A DNA stretch of 64,000 nucleotides from Litorivicinus sp965656605. Lineage in GTDB: Bacteria > Pseudomonadota > Gammaproteobacteria > Pseudomonadales > Litorivicinaceae. The translations under genes were made by a program, and so were the position numbers. The notes under the pieces are model-generated. The model was not told the origin of the DNA. It did no database searches and saw only the letters and a list, made by a program, of their open reading frames with translations. Numbering within the stretch: position 1 is the stretch's first letter; every line of letters begins with the position of its first letter. Positions 1 to 7,238 of this stretch are shown piece after piece. The DNA lies in contig CBFHLC010000003.1 of NCBI GenBank assembly GCA_965656605.1, positions 25,088 through 89,087 on the forward strand, given 5' to 3'.

Positions 1-491
1 ATCAGACCAATATCCCTAGCATTTTCGCATTGGGTGATGTGGTCGAGGACTCGTGGCAGCTAACACCGGTCGCCACCTCTGAGGCGATGGTGTTTGTGCG
101 TCGTTGGTTTGGCAGTGAAGGCGATGCCGAAATGGACTACCGCGACATCCCGACCGCGATCTTTAGCCAACCCAACATCGGCACCGTGGGTTTGATCGAG
201 CGCGAAGCGAAAGAGCAGGGCATCGAGTTCAATGTTTACGTCTCGAATTTCAAGGCCATGCGTCATACCTTGTCCGGCCGTGACGAGCGAACGTTGATGA
301 AGCTGCTGGTTCGTAAGGACGACGAGCGAGTGATTGGTTGCCAGATGTTGGGGCCGGATGCAGGCGAAATCGTTCAAGGGTTGGCAGTCGCAATCAAAGC
401 GGGCGCGACCAAAGCTGACTTTGACGCGACCGTGGGCATTCACCCCACAGCCGCCGAAGAGTTCGTCACCATGCGCACCGTTACCCGTTGA
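1..491 (+). CDS. gor: Glutathione-disulfide reductase, C-terminal part (cut by window edge)
   Basis: Flavoenzyme that regenerates reduced glutathione from GSSG with NADPH in the cytoplasm. The reading frame is open from the first bases of the window (codons in phase with position 3). It begins with the second FAD-binding strand, seen as IFALGDV, followed by the dimerisation domain. The C-terminal GIHPTAAEEF carries the His-Glu pair that acts as catalytic base in this family and is contributed across the dimer. The N-terminal half with the redox CxxxxC lies outside the window. Its TGA overlaps the TTG start of the SelD fusion gene, so the two are almost certainly cotranscribed. Related disulfide reductases share the fold, but HPTAAEE and the chain end fit glutathione reductase best. 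Confidence 0.88.
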   Translation, partial: QTNIPSIFALGDVVEDSWQLTPVATSEAMVFVRRWFGSEGDAEMDYRDIPTAIFSQPNIGTVGLIEREAKEQGIEFNVYVSNFKAMRHTLSGRDERTLMKLLVRKDDERVIGCQMLGPDAGEIVQGLAVAIKAGATKADFDATVGIHPTAAEEFVTMRTVTR

Positions 492-2494
492 AGACCGACC
501 GCCTACACACCGATCTAATTCTGGTCGGTGGTGGGCACGCCCACGTAGGCGTCATCAGGATGCTGGCGATGAATCCCATAGCCGGCGTCCGCATTACCCT
601 GATTAATAGTGCTAGCGAGACGCCTTATTCAGGCATGTTGCCCGGGTTAATTGCCGGCCAGTATGGCTGGGATGATTGTCATATTGATTTGGCCAGACTG
701 TGTCGTTGGGCAGGCGCTCGCCTGATCCGAGCGCGGGTCCATCGTGTGGATCCGATCCAACAGCGTATCGAGTTGATCGACGGGGCCAGCGGGCTTCACC
801 GAGAGATTGATTACGACTGCCTCAGTTTGAACCCGGGCGCTACGCCAGATTTAAATGTCCCCGGTGCAGCCACACGGGTCATTGCGGTCAAACCGATTTC
901 TCACTTTATTAGCCAATTCGACCAACGGCTGTTGCCTCGGGCCGAGCAATCCGATCGCAGTGTGGTAGTGGGCGCCGGTGTCGGTGCGGTCGAGGTGGTG
1001 TTGGCGGCCCAGCGTCGATTGCCCAATCATCGCTGGTCGATTGTGGTGGGGCAGTCAGGTTTGCTGCCGGGGGCGCCGAGCCCCGTTCGTCGTCGCATTG
1101 AGTCTTGTTTTCAGGCCAGGGGTATCCAGCTGATTCAGGGTCCAGTGCTAAGTGTCAGTGACCATCAACTCAATCTAGGTCACGGCATCGTGAGTTTTGA
1201 TCATTGCTTGTGGAATACCCAGGCAGCCGCGCCTACGTTTTTAGCCGACAGTGGATTGCCGGTAGACGCTGACGGCTTTGCGTTGACCCAGCCGGATCTT
1301 TCCTTGCCGGGCCATTCAAACATTTTTGTCGCCGGGGACGCCGCGTCGATTGGCAGACCCAAGGCTGGAGTCTTTGCGGTGCGGGCAGGCCCGGTGTTGG
1401 CCGACAATTTGCGCCGCTATTTGTCCGGCGATTCCACCCAGCCCTGGCAGCCGCAACACAAGTGGTTGGCAATACTCAACCTGGCTGATCAGCAAGCGAT
1501 TGGGTGGCGCGGTCGGTTTGCTGTTCAAGGGCGCTGGGTGTGGCGGCTCAAAGATTGGATTGATCGAAGCTTCATGGCCCGCTTTGGTGCGGATCTACCT
1601 GATATGCCGCCGGCTAAACCCGGTGTGGATCAACCGCTGTGTATGGGCTGTGGCTCCAAGGTTCCGGCCCAGGCGTTAGGCGGTGCTGATTTATCTCGCG
1701 ATGCAGCTCGTGTGGCGAGCCGGGGCGATCAGATGGTCAGTGTAGATACCTTGACCGATCCGTTGGGTGATCCGTGGTGGTTGGGGCGATTGTCAGCGAT
1801 GCATTCGGCTGGCGACATCATCGCCGCCGGCTCACGGGTCAACACCCACGTTGTCTCGACGGCGGTCAACGATAACCAGCCATCCCTGGTCACTCGGGAT
1901 TTGGCGATGGTCGCGTCCGGTCTGGCCAGTGTCGATTTGGGCGTGTGCGCCGGTGGGCATAGCTGGAACAATCAGCCGGCAAACGTGTCGCTGACCCTGT
2001 GGGGCGATGCGCCTCAGCACTCAGAGCCTGAATTGGCGGCGGGTATGCAGGTGTGGCTGTCGCGTCCGCAGGGCTCGGGCCTTTTGTTGGCGGGCGCCAT
2101 GGACAACCAGGTGCGTGGGCGTCACATCGACCAATGGTTGGATCACGCCTACCCGTTGGAGTATGACCTTGAAGGCCTGCCTGCACCGGTGCGCATGACC
2201 GATGTAACCGGCTTTGGGCTGGCTGGGCATTTGGGCAGCATCATTGACGGCTTTTCCCTACGCTGGCTTGGCAGCGTTCCCAGCTGGGATGGCATTGACT
2301 GGCAAGTTCAGTCGGTTCTGGCCCCAGCCAATCAGCAACTGGCAGGGGCCTTGTTACAGGGACTGTCGCCTCAGCAACAACAGCTGGTGTGTGATCCGCA
2401 GACCCTGGGTGGATTGCTGGCAATCTGGCCGGCGGACGTTCATCCGGGCCATCCCTGGGTCCGTGTTGCCGTATTGGATTCGCCTTTGGTTTAA
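488..2494 (+). CDS. selD: FAD/NAD(P)-dependent oxidoreductase fused to selenide, water dikinase (SelD)
   Basis: SelD makes selenophosphate from selenide and ATP, the selenium donor for selenouridine and selenocysteine. Residues about 8-370 form an NDH-2-like flavoprotein: an N-terminal dinucleotide motif (LVGGGHAHVG), a second one (VVGAGVGAVE) and the FAD-closing IFVAGDAA. Residues about 385-668 form SelD. The CMGCGSK segment supplies the catalytic Cys and Lys, metal-site Asp residues appear in VSVDTLTD, HSAGDII and MTDVTGFGL, and GGHSW and CDPQTLGGLL are also conserved. The SelD part is shorter than free-standing SelD (about 345 residues), and the second active-site Cys of E. coli SelD is Ser here. 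The start is TTG, overlapping the gor stop. Such fusions are known in other proteobacteria; the role of the flavin domain is not established. Confidence 0.9.
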   Translation: MKTDRLHTDLILVGGGHAHVGVIRMLAMNPIAGVRITLINSASETPYSGMLPGLIAGQYGWDDCHIDLARLCRWAGARLIRARVHRVDPIQQRIELIDGASGLHREIDYDCLSLNPGATPDLNVPGAATRVIAVKPISHFISQFDQRLLPRAEQSDRSVVVGAGVGAVEVVLAAQRRLPNHRWSIVVGQSGLLPGAPSPVRRRIESCFQARGIQLIQGPVLSVSDHQLNLGHGIVSFDHCLWNTQAAAPTFLADSGLPVDADGFALTQPDLSLPGHSNIFVAGDAASIGRPKAGVFAVRAGPVLADNLRRYLSGDSTQPWQPQHKWLAILNLADQQAIGWRGRFAVQGRWVWRLKDWIDRSFMARFGADLPDMPPAKPGVDQPLCMGCGSKVPAQALGGADLSRDAARVASRGDQMVSVDTLTDPLGDPWWLGRLSAMHSAGDIIAAGSRVNTHVVSTAVNDNQPSLVTRDLAMVASGLASVDLGVCAGGHSWNNQPANVSLTLWGDAPQHSEPELAAGMQVWLSRPQGSGLLLAGAMDNQVRGRHIDQWLDHAYPLEYDLEGLPAPVRMTDVTGFGLAGHLGSIIDGFSLRWLGSVPSWDGIDWQVQSVLAPANQQLAGALLQGLSPQQQQLVCDPQTLGGLLAIWPADVHPGHPWVRVAVLDSPLV

Positions 2495-2498
2495 GTGT

Positions 2499-2510
2499 TC
2501 CGTCGACGGA
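2499..2510. repeat. 12-bp perfect palindrome between selD and prpE
   Basis: TCCGTCGACGGA is self-complementary and begins five bases after the selD stop, about 48 bases before the prpE start. It could be a regulator half-site pair or chance. No T-tract follows, so it is not a terminator. Confidence 0.4.
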
Positions 2511-2557
2511 TCTTCCGTACTCTCCCTGCTTAGCCAATTACAACAATCAGGGGTTCC

Positions 2558-4432
2558 ATGTCGTACGCGTCCGAGTTTCAAAAATCCGTTGATCATCCAG
2601 CCGATTACTGGGGTGAAATTGCCCAGCAAATCGCATGGTACAAAGCACCGACCCAAATCTTGGGGAGAGATGAGCAGGGCAGCGATCGCTGGTTTGTCGA
2701 TGGTGAGTTGAATACCTGCTACCTGGCGGTCGACTATCACGTTGAGCACGGGCGGGCCGATCAAACCGCGATTATCTATGACTCGCCGGTAACTAATACT
2801 CAGCGAAACATCTCCTATGCCGAATTGCAGCGCGATGTGGCCCAGCTGGCCGGTGCGATTGCCCAGCAAGGTGTCAGCAAAGGCGATCGTGTGTTGATCT
2901 ACATGCCGATGATGTACGAGTCGGTACTGGCGATGCTGGCATGTGCACGACTAGGTGCCGTGCACTCAGTCGTATTTGGTGGATTTGCTTCGCACGAAGT
3001 GGCGACTCGAATCGATGACGCGCACCCCAAATTGGTACTGACGGCAACTTGCGGGATCGAGCCGACTCGCACCATCGAATACATGCCGATCGTGAATGAG
3101 GCGATCGACATGGCGGAGCACAAGGTGGGCAACGTCATGGTGCTGGCGCGTCCGCAGGCGCAATACGCCCTGCGCGAGGGCCGTGACATCGATTGGCGTC
3201 AGGCCGCCGATGCCGCCCAACCGCACGATTGTGTGTCGGTGATGTCGACCGATCCGCTGTATATCCTGTACACCTCGGGCACCACGGGCAAACCTAAAGG
3301 CGTGGTGCGTGATAACGGTGGCCATGCGGTGGCGCTTAAACACAGCATGAAATTGGTCTATGACGTCCAGCCGGGTAGCGTGTTCTGGGCGGCCAGTGAC
3401 GTCGGCTGGGTGGTTGGCCATAGTTACATCGTGTATGGCCCGCTACTGAACGGCAACACCACCGTGGTCTACGAGGGTAAGCCGGTGCGCACGCCCGATG
3501 CCGGTGCATTCTGGCGCTTGATCCAGCAATATCAAGTCGAGATTCTGTTCACTGCACCCACGGCATTCCGCGCGGTGCGCAAGGAAGATCCCGAAGGAGC
3601 CCTGTTTGCCGACTACGACACCAGCAGCCTAAAAGCCGTCTATATGGCGGGTGAGCGTCTGGATCCGCCGACTCAGGAGTGGATTGGTCAGGTCACTGGG
3701 GTGCCGGTGATCGACCACTGGTGGCAGACCGAGACCGGCTGGGCGATTGCCTGTAATCCTCGCGGGATCGAGACCTTTGAGGTTAAGCAAGGATCGGCGA
3801 CCAAACCGACTCCTGGATTTAATGTACAAATTTTGGATGACGATGGGGCCCAAGTGGCCGCCGGTGTTCAGGGCAATATCGTGGTTAAACGTCCGTTGCC
3901 ACCCAGCTGTTTTCCGACCGTGTGGGGTAACCACGACCGTTACTTGGCCGGTTACATGGAAGCCTTTCCCGGTTATTACCAATCCGGGGATGGTGGCTAC
4001 ATTGACGAGGAAGGCTATCTGTTTGTCATGGGCCGCACCGATGACGTCATCAACGTCGCGGGTCACCGTTTAAGCACCGGCGAGATGGAAGAGATCGTGG
4101 CGGCTCACCCAGCGGTAGCCGAGTGTGCGGTGATCGGTGTCAACGATGCGTTAAAAGGGCAGCTGCCGATCGGCTTGGTAATTCTAAAGGACGGCTCAGA
4201 CATTGATGCCGCAGCCTTACAACAAGAGCTAGTGGCCCGTGTTCGTAAGACCATCGGCCCGATTGCCTGCTTCCAGACGGCGCACGTAGTGCAACGCCTG
4301 CCCAAGACTCGCTCGGGTAAAATCCTGCGAGCTATTCTGCGCAAAATTGCGGATGGACAGGATTTCGTGGTTCCCTCGACGATCGAGGATCTAGGAGCCT
4401 TAGACGACGCTCGCGCGTTGTTTCAGGGCTAG
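2558..4432 (+). CDS. prpE: Propionyl-CoA synthetase (propionate--CoA ligase)
   Basis: Activates propionate to propionyl-CoA through an acyl-adenylate. It belongs to the acetyl-CoA synthetase-like branch of the ANL superfamily. The 624-residue length matches PrpE. The AMP-binding loop YTSGTTGKPKG is followed by VVRDNGGHAV, and GIEPTRTIEY is typical of PrpE rather than Acs. DHWWQTETG and the catalytic Lys near the C-terminus (KTRSGKILR) are intact. No prpBCD genes lie nearby, so the methylcitrate pathway, if present, is elsewhere. The 3' end overlaps the convergent mnmH gene by 4 bases. The start has a modest purine stretch (CAGGGG) upstream. Confidence 0.93.
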   Translation: MSYASEFQKSVDHPADYWGEIAQQIAWYKAPTQILGRDEQGSDRWFVDGELNTCYLAVDYHVEHGRADQTAIIYDSPVTNTQRNISYAELQRDVAQLAGAIAQQGVSKGDRVLIYMPMMYESVLAMLACARLGAVHSVVFGGFASHEVATRIDDAHPKLVLTATCGIEPTRTIEYMPIVNEAIDMAEHKVGNVMVLARPQAQYALREGRDIDWRQAADAAQPHDCVSVMSTDPLYILYTSGTTGKPKGVVRDNGGHAVALKHSMKLVYDVQPGSVFWAASDVGWVVGHSYIVYGPLLNGNTTVVYEGKPVRTPDAGAFWRLIQQYQVEILFTAPTAFRAVRKEDPEGALFADYDTSSLKAVYMAGERLDPPTQEWIGQVTGVPVIDHWWQTETGWAIACNPRGIETFEVKQGSATKPTPGFNVQILDDDGAQVAAGVQGNIVVKRPLPPSCFPTVWGNHDRYLAGYMEAFPGYYQSGDGGYIDEEGYLFVMGRTDDVINVAGHRLSTGEMEEIVAAHPAVAECAVIGVNDALKGQLPIGLVILKDGSDIDAAALQQELVARVRKTIGPIACFQTAHVVQRLPKTRSGKILRAILRKIADGQDFVVPSTIEDLGALDDARALFQG

Positions 4433-5457
4433 CGAGCGTTGAGTAATTGATCCAGAGCATCTTGCTCTGGGTCGATGTCCAGCAAAGACACATCGGTTTG
4501 GTTTAGCCGCTGCATCCCGTGCCGGTAAGTAGGGTCGTAGTGGCGCACCAACAAATCGCTCACCAATTCTGTGAATTGGCCGGCGTGAATCCAGTCAATC
4601 CATTGATCCACCACCGCGTTGCTGTGTCGCGAGCGTAAATTATTCAGCTGTTCAATCAGTTGCTGGGGTTGCGCCTGCCAGCTCGGGTAATCCTTTAGCA
4701 GGAATTCAACGCGCGCTTCAAGCGAGCTGTTCAATTCGACTCGAGGTGACTGAAAAATCTGCTCCATCAAAGAAGCTGGAATGGTTAGCCGACCCAGGTT
4801 GGCTGATTCTGACTCGATCCACACCGGCTGGTCACTGGGTAGGGTGGCCAGCGCATGATACAGCCGGCTTTCGAATTTGCGTTGGCTGGGCTGACCGCCG
4901 TTAACGTCGCCCAACAGACTGCCGCGATGGCTGCCTAGACCTTCTAGATCCAAAATCGGCTGTCCGGCCTTTTCCAGTTGCTGTAACCAACGGGTTTTGC
5001 CCGATCCGGTGGGGCCAGATAACACGCGCCATTGCAGCCGGCTGACTTGCTCGGGAATGCCCGCCATCACTTGACTGCGCCAGTGTTTGTAGCCGCCGTT
5101 GATCAGCTTGGGTTTAAATCCGATCTCGTTCAGAACCAAAGCCAGTGAGCCGCTGCGCTGGCCACCGCGCCAGCAATACACCCACATCTCACTGCCGGGA
5201 TCTAAATGGCTGAGCGAGTGTTCGATGTGATCTGCGATATTGCGCGCCGCGATGGTTGAACCTCGCAGCCGCGCCTTGAACGGGCTGACCTGCTTGTACA
5301 GTGTGCCGACTTCGATGCGTTCTTGATCGTTTAGCGTCGGCAGGTTGATGGCACCGGGGATATGATCTTGTTCGAACTCAGATTCAGACCGTGCATCCAA
5401 GATCAAACCTTGGGGAAGTGTGCCTGCCAGCTGGCAGCGGGGTATTTCTCGTCGCAT
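4429..5457 (-). CDS. mnmH: tRNA 2-selenouridine synthase (rhodanese/P-loop)
   Basis: Replaces sulfur with selenium at C2 of wobble 2-thiouridine in tRNAs for Lys, Glu and Gln, using selenophosphate through a geranylated intermediate. The N-terminal rhodanese domain (about residues 5-130) has its active Cys at residue 95 in YCWRGGQRS. A Walker A motif GPTGSGKT follows at about 148-155. The 342 residues are within the usual range. It lies close to the SelD fusion that supplies selenophosphate, and this pairing strongly supports the call. No selA, selB or tRNA-Sec is visible, so nothing here indicates selenoprotein synthesis. The upstream 98-residue gene ends 21 bases before its start, suggesting one operon. 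Confidence 0.94.
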   Translation of the reverse strand: MRREIPRCQLAGTLPQGLILDARSESEFEQDHIPGAINLPTLNDQERIEVGTLYKQVSPFKARLRGSTIAARNIADHIEHSLSHLDPGSEMWVYCWRGGQRSGSLALVLNEIGFKPKLINGGYKHWRSQVMAGIPEQVSRLQWRVLSGPTGSGKTRWLQQLEKAGQPILDLEGLGSHRGSLLGDVNGGQPSQRKFESRLYHALATLPSDQPVWIESESANLGRLTIPASLMEQIFQSPRVELNSSLEARVEFLLKDYPSWQAQPQQLIEQLNNLRSRHSNAVVDQWIDWIHAGQFTELVSDLLVRHYDPTYRHGMQRLNQTDVSLLDIDPEQDALDQLLNAR

Positions 5458-5478
5458 GCCGGCAGTCTAACGGCAAAA

Positions 5479-5775
5479 TTAATCCTGAGGGGCGGTTTCT
5501 TCGGCGCGAGTCTGGCCGCGCAATACAGGGGATTGAACCTCGCGTAGGCGATCGACCCAGTCAGTTGGCGCGGGTTGAATCGTGACCCAAGCGCTGCCGC
5601 GACTTTCAATCAGTCCGACACGGGATAGCTCGCGGCAATACCACTCGGCATCCCTTGTGGATGCAACCAGTTGCGTTTGCCGATAGACCTCGTAGGGTGA
5701 GGCACCATCGGCGTCGCGTAGAACGTCATACACGCGGCGTGCCGGGGTGGTGCGTTCCCCAACCGTAAATTTCAT
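5479..5775 (-). CDS. Small winged-helix-like protein of unknown function
   Basis: A 98-residue protein I cannot assign to a named family. It has the alternating helix pattern of a winged helix-turn-helix: residues 10-20 form an amphipathic helix, SPYEVYRQTQL resembles a first HTH helix, and the stretch through YCRELSRVGLIE resembles a recognition helix followed by a wing. The C-terminus is charged and looks unstructured. The ribosome site is strong (GGAGGT, six bases before ATG). It sits directly upstream of mnmH on the same strand, so it may regulate or accompany the selenouridine gene. Coding character is supported by the good RBS and by tight packing between neighbours. Confidence 0.7.
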   Translation of the reverse strand: MKFTVGERTTPARRVYDVLRDADGASPYEVYRQTQLVASTRDAEWYCRELSRVGLIESRGSAWVTIQPAPTDWVDRLREVQSPVLRGQTRAEETAPQD

Positions 5776-5842
5776 GATGCGACCTCCATTTCCAAGCCAA
5801 TAGACTAGCTGGCAATGTCGGTGCGAGCCGCAAGGCTGGGTG

Positions 5843-6304
5843 CTAGAGGTCAGTCAAAGACTGCTCGTACATTAGGTAATGAGATCGCTGCATACCCAGC
5901 TGTTCATAGGTCCTTTGAGCAATCTGATTGTCGTGTTCAACGTACAGTCTCAACTCAGCTACGCCGGCCGCTTTTGCCTGCGTCAAAACGTGTTGGTGAA
6001 GGGCGCTGAAAACGCCACATCGTCTGGCTTTGGGTATCACGTAGACACTCTGGAACCACCACATCGGTGCGCATCTCCAGTCAGACCATTCACAGGTTAC
6101 CATGCACTGCCCCAGTACTTCGTGGTTACGCATCGCCAACCAGTAATGCCCCAATTCAGGGTGACTAATTAGGTGGTTTACACCCGCCTCAACGGTTCCA
6201 CGGTCTAGTACCTTGGACTCGGTTTCCAGGGCCATGTCGCAGTTACCTTGCACGACGAAGTGGGCCTCAGCTAAGGTGGCTCGGTGTATTGTTATTCCAC
6301 TCAT
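5843..6304 (-). CDS. GNAT-family N-acetyltransferase
   Basis: Predicted acetyl-CoA-dependent N-acetyltransferase of about 153 residues; substrate unknown. The GNAT core is visible: strand 4 in WWFQSVYVIP, then the acetyl-CoA pyrophosphate loop in PKARRCGVFSAL, a degenerate form of the usual Q/RxxGxG/A. The C-terminal AELRLYVEHDNQIAQRTYEQLGM is the typical strand-helix ending in which the Tyr aligns with the catalytic acid position. I chose the ATG at 6304 rather than the upstream ATG at 6370, because the upstream codons would overlap the divergent gene and do not look like a GNAT N-terminus. The divergent glutamine amidotransferase starts only 16 bases away. Confidence 0.8.
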   Translation of the reverse strand: MSGITIHRATLAEAHFVVQGNCDMALETESKVLDRGTVEAGVNHLISHPELGHYWLAMRNHEVLGQCMVTCEWSDWRCAPMWWFQSVYVIPKARRCGVFSALHQHVLTQAKAAGVAELRLYVEHDNQIAQRTYEQLGMQRSHYLMYEQSLTDL

Positions 6305-6320
6305 TCGGACACTCTGTTTA

Positions 6321-6980
6321 ATGGACGTATTAGTACTGCTGCACACCGAACTTTCCGCGCCCGGCCGCATCGCTCCAAGTTTATCAGAGCTGGGGGCTCG
6401 GGTATTCCAAGCCCGCTATTGTCTGGGCGAGGCATTGCCTAGGGACATCACTAAATTTGATGCGATGGTCGTGTTGGGTGGTCCGATGAGTTGCCACGAT
6501 CCGACCTTGTCGACTGAGCGCGATTTGATTGATCAATACCTATCAACAGGCAAACCGTTTTTCGGGGTCTGCCTGGGTGCGCAGTTGTTAAATCTGGCTT
6601 ACGGTGGACAGGTTGAGCCTTGCCCGCAGGGTCAGGTTCAGATGGGGTGGCATCCATTGCTGGGGCTGGATGCTGATTTTGACGGGCTGGATCAGGTGTA
6701 CCAGTGGCATAGCGATTGGATGGAGGTGCCGAGTGCCTTGAGCGTCACGGCGCGTGATGACGCAGGGCGAGTTCAGGGCATCCGCCGTGGTATGCACCAT
6801 GGGGTGCAGTTTCACCCCGAAGCCGATGCATCGCTGCGCCAGCAGTGGCTGGAACGTGCTGCTCACAAGCTCATCGGTCCCGGTGCTCAGCCTGCGGATC
6901 TTCATCAAAGTCTGGGTCGTGACCAGGATCCAATCGTCAGCCGATGGCTGGATGGATTTTTAGCTCGCCAGCTGGTCTAA
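6321..6980 (+). CDS. Class I glutamine amidotransferase (GMP synthase-like)
   Basis: A 219-residue stand-alone class I (triad) glutaminase domain. The nucleophile Cys84 lies in the elbow FFGVCLGAQLL, and the His165/Glu167 pair is in GVQFHPEAD, so the triad is complete. The oxyanion-strand GGPMS is also present. Such proteins resemble the GATase domain of GuaA but lack the synthetase half. Related free-standing members act on diverse substrates, including gamma-glutamyl compounds, so the acceptor here is unknown. I chose the ATG at 6321 because the sequence from MDVLVLL matches the family start. It is divergent from the GNAT gene and followed by the tRNA-Thr promoter. Confidence 0.85.
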   Translation: MDVLVLLHTELSAPGRIAPSLSELGARVFQARYCLGEALPRDITKFDAMVVLGGPMSCHDPTLSTERDLIDQYLSTGKPFFGVCLGAQLLNLAYGGQVEPCPQGQVQMGWHPLLGLDADFDGLDQVYQWHSDWMEVPSALSVTARDDAGRVQGIRRGMHHGVQFHPEADASLRQQWLERAAHKLIGPGAQPADLHQSLGRDQDPIVSRWLDGFLARQLV

Positions 6981-6985
6981 ATCGG

Positions 6986-7013
6986 TTGACAGTCGTGGTT
7001 TGCGCTGTATTAT
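6986..7013 (+). promoter_or_regulatory. Sigma70-type promoter of tRNA-Thr
   Basis: A TTGACA -35 hexamer and a TATTAT -10 hexamer are separated by 16 bases. A GC-rich discriminator (CGCGCC) follows, typical of stable-RNA promoters under stringent control. The mature tRNA begins 12 bases after the -10. Confidence 0.75.
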
Positions 7014-7024
7014 TCGCGCCCATC

Positions 7025-7100
7025 GCTCACGTAGCTCAGTTGGTAGAGCACTGCGTTGGTAACGTAGAGGTCGGAAGTTCGAATCTTCTCGTGAGCACCA
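7025..7100 (+). tRNA. tRNA-Thr (anticodon GGT)
   Basis: A 76-base cloverleaf with encoded CCA. The acceptor stem GCTCACG/CGTGAGC pairs perfectly, the D-arm carries AGCTCAGTTGGTAGAGC, and the anticodon stem CTGCG/CGTAG flanks loop TTGGTAA with anticodon GGT. The T-arm contains GTTCGAATC. It reads ACC/ACU codons. A strong promoter lies before it and a terminator just after, so it is a single-gene transcription unit. Confidence 0.97.
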
Positions 7101-7106
7101 AATTTT

Positions 7107-7131
7107 AAAAAGCGCCTCGGCGCTTTTTTTT
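7107..7131 (+). terminator. Rho-independent terminator of tRNA-Thr
   Basis: The hairpin AAAGCGC-CTCG-GCGCTTT is followed by a run of eight T residues, six bases after the tRNA CCA end. Confidence 0.88.
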
Positions 7132-7238
7132 CGTCTCGCATTTCTAATCCATCACATCATCCACGTGAACTGCGTCACATCAACTTGCTCGAATCACTGG
7201 CAATATTCTGGGGTTGTCACGTCATTTCGAGGTTCCCA

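Noticed and set aside
2354..2869. Minus-strand open frame across the selD-prpE gap
   Set aside because: It covers conserved ends of both plus-strand genes and has no recognisable domain.
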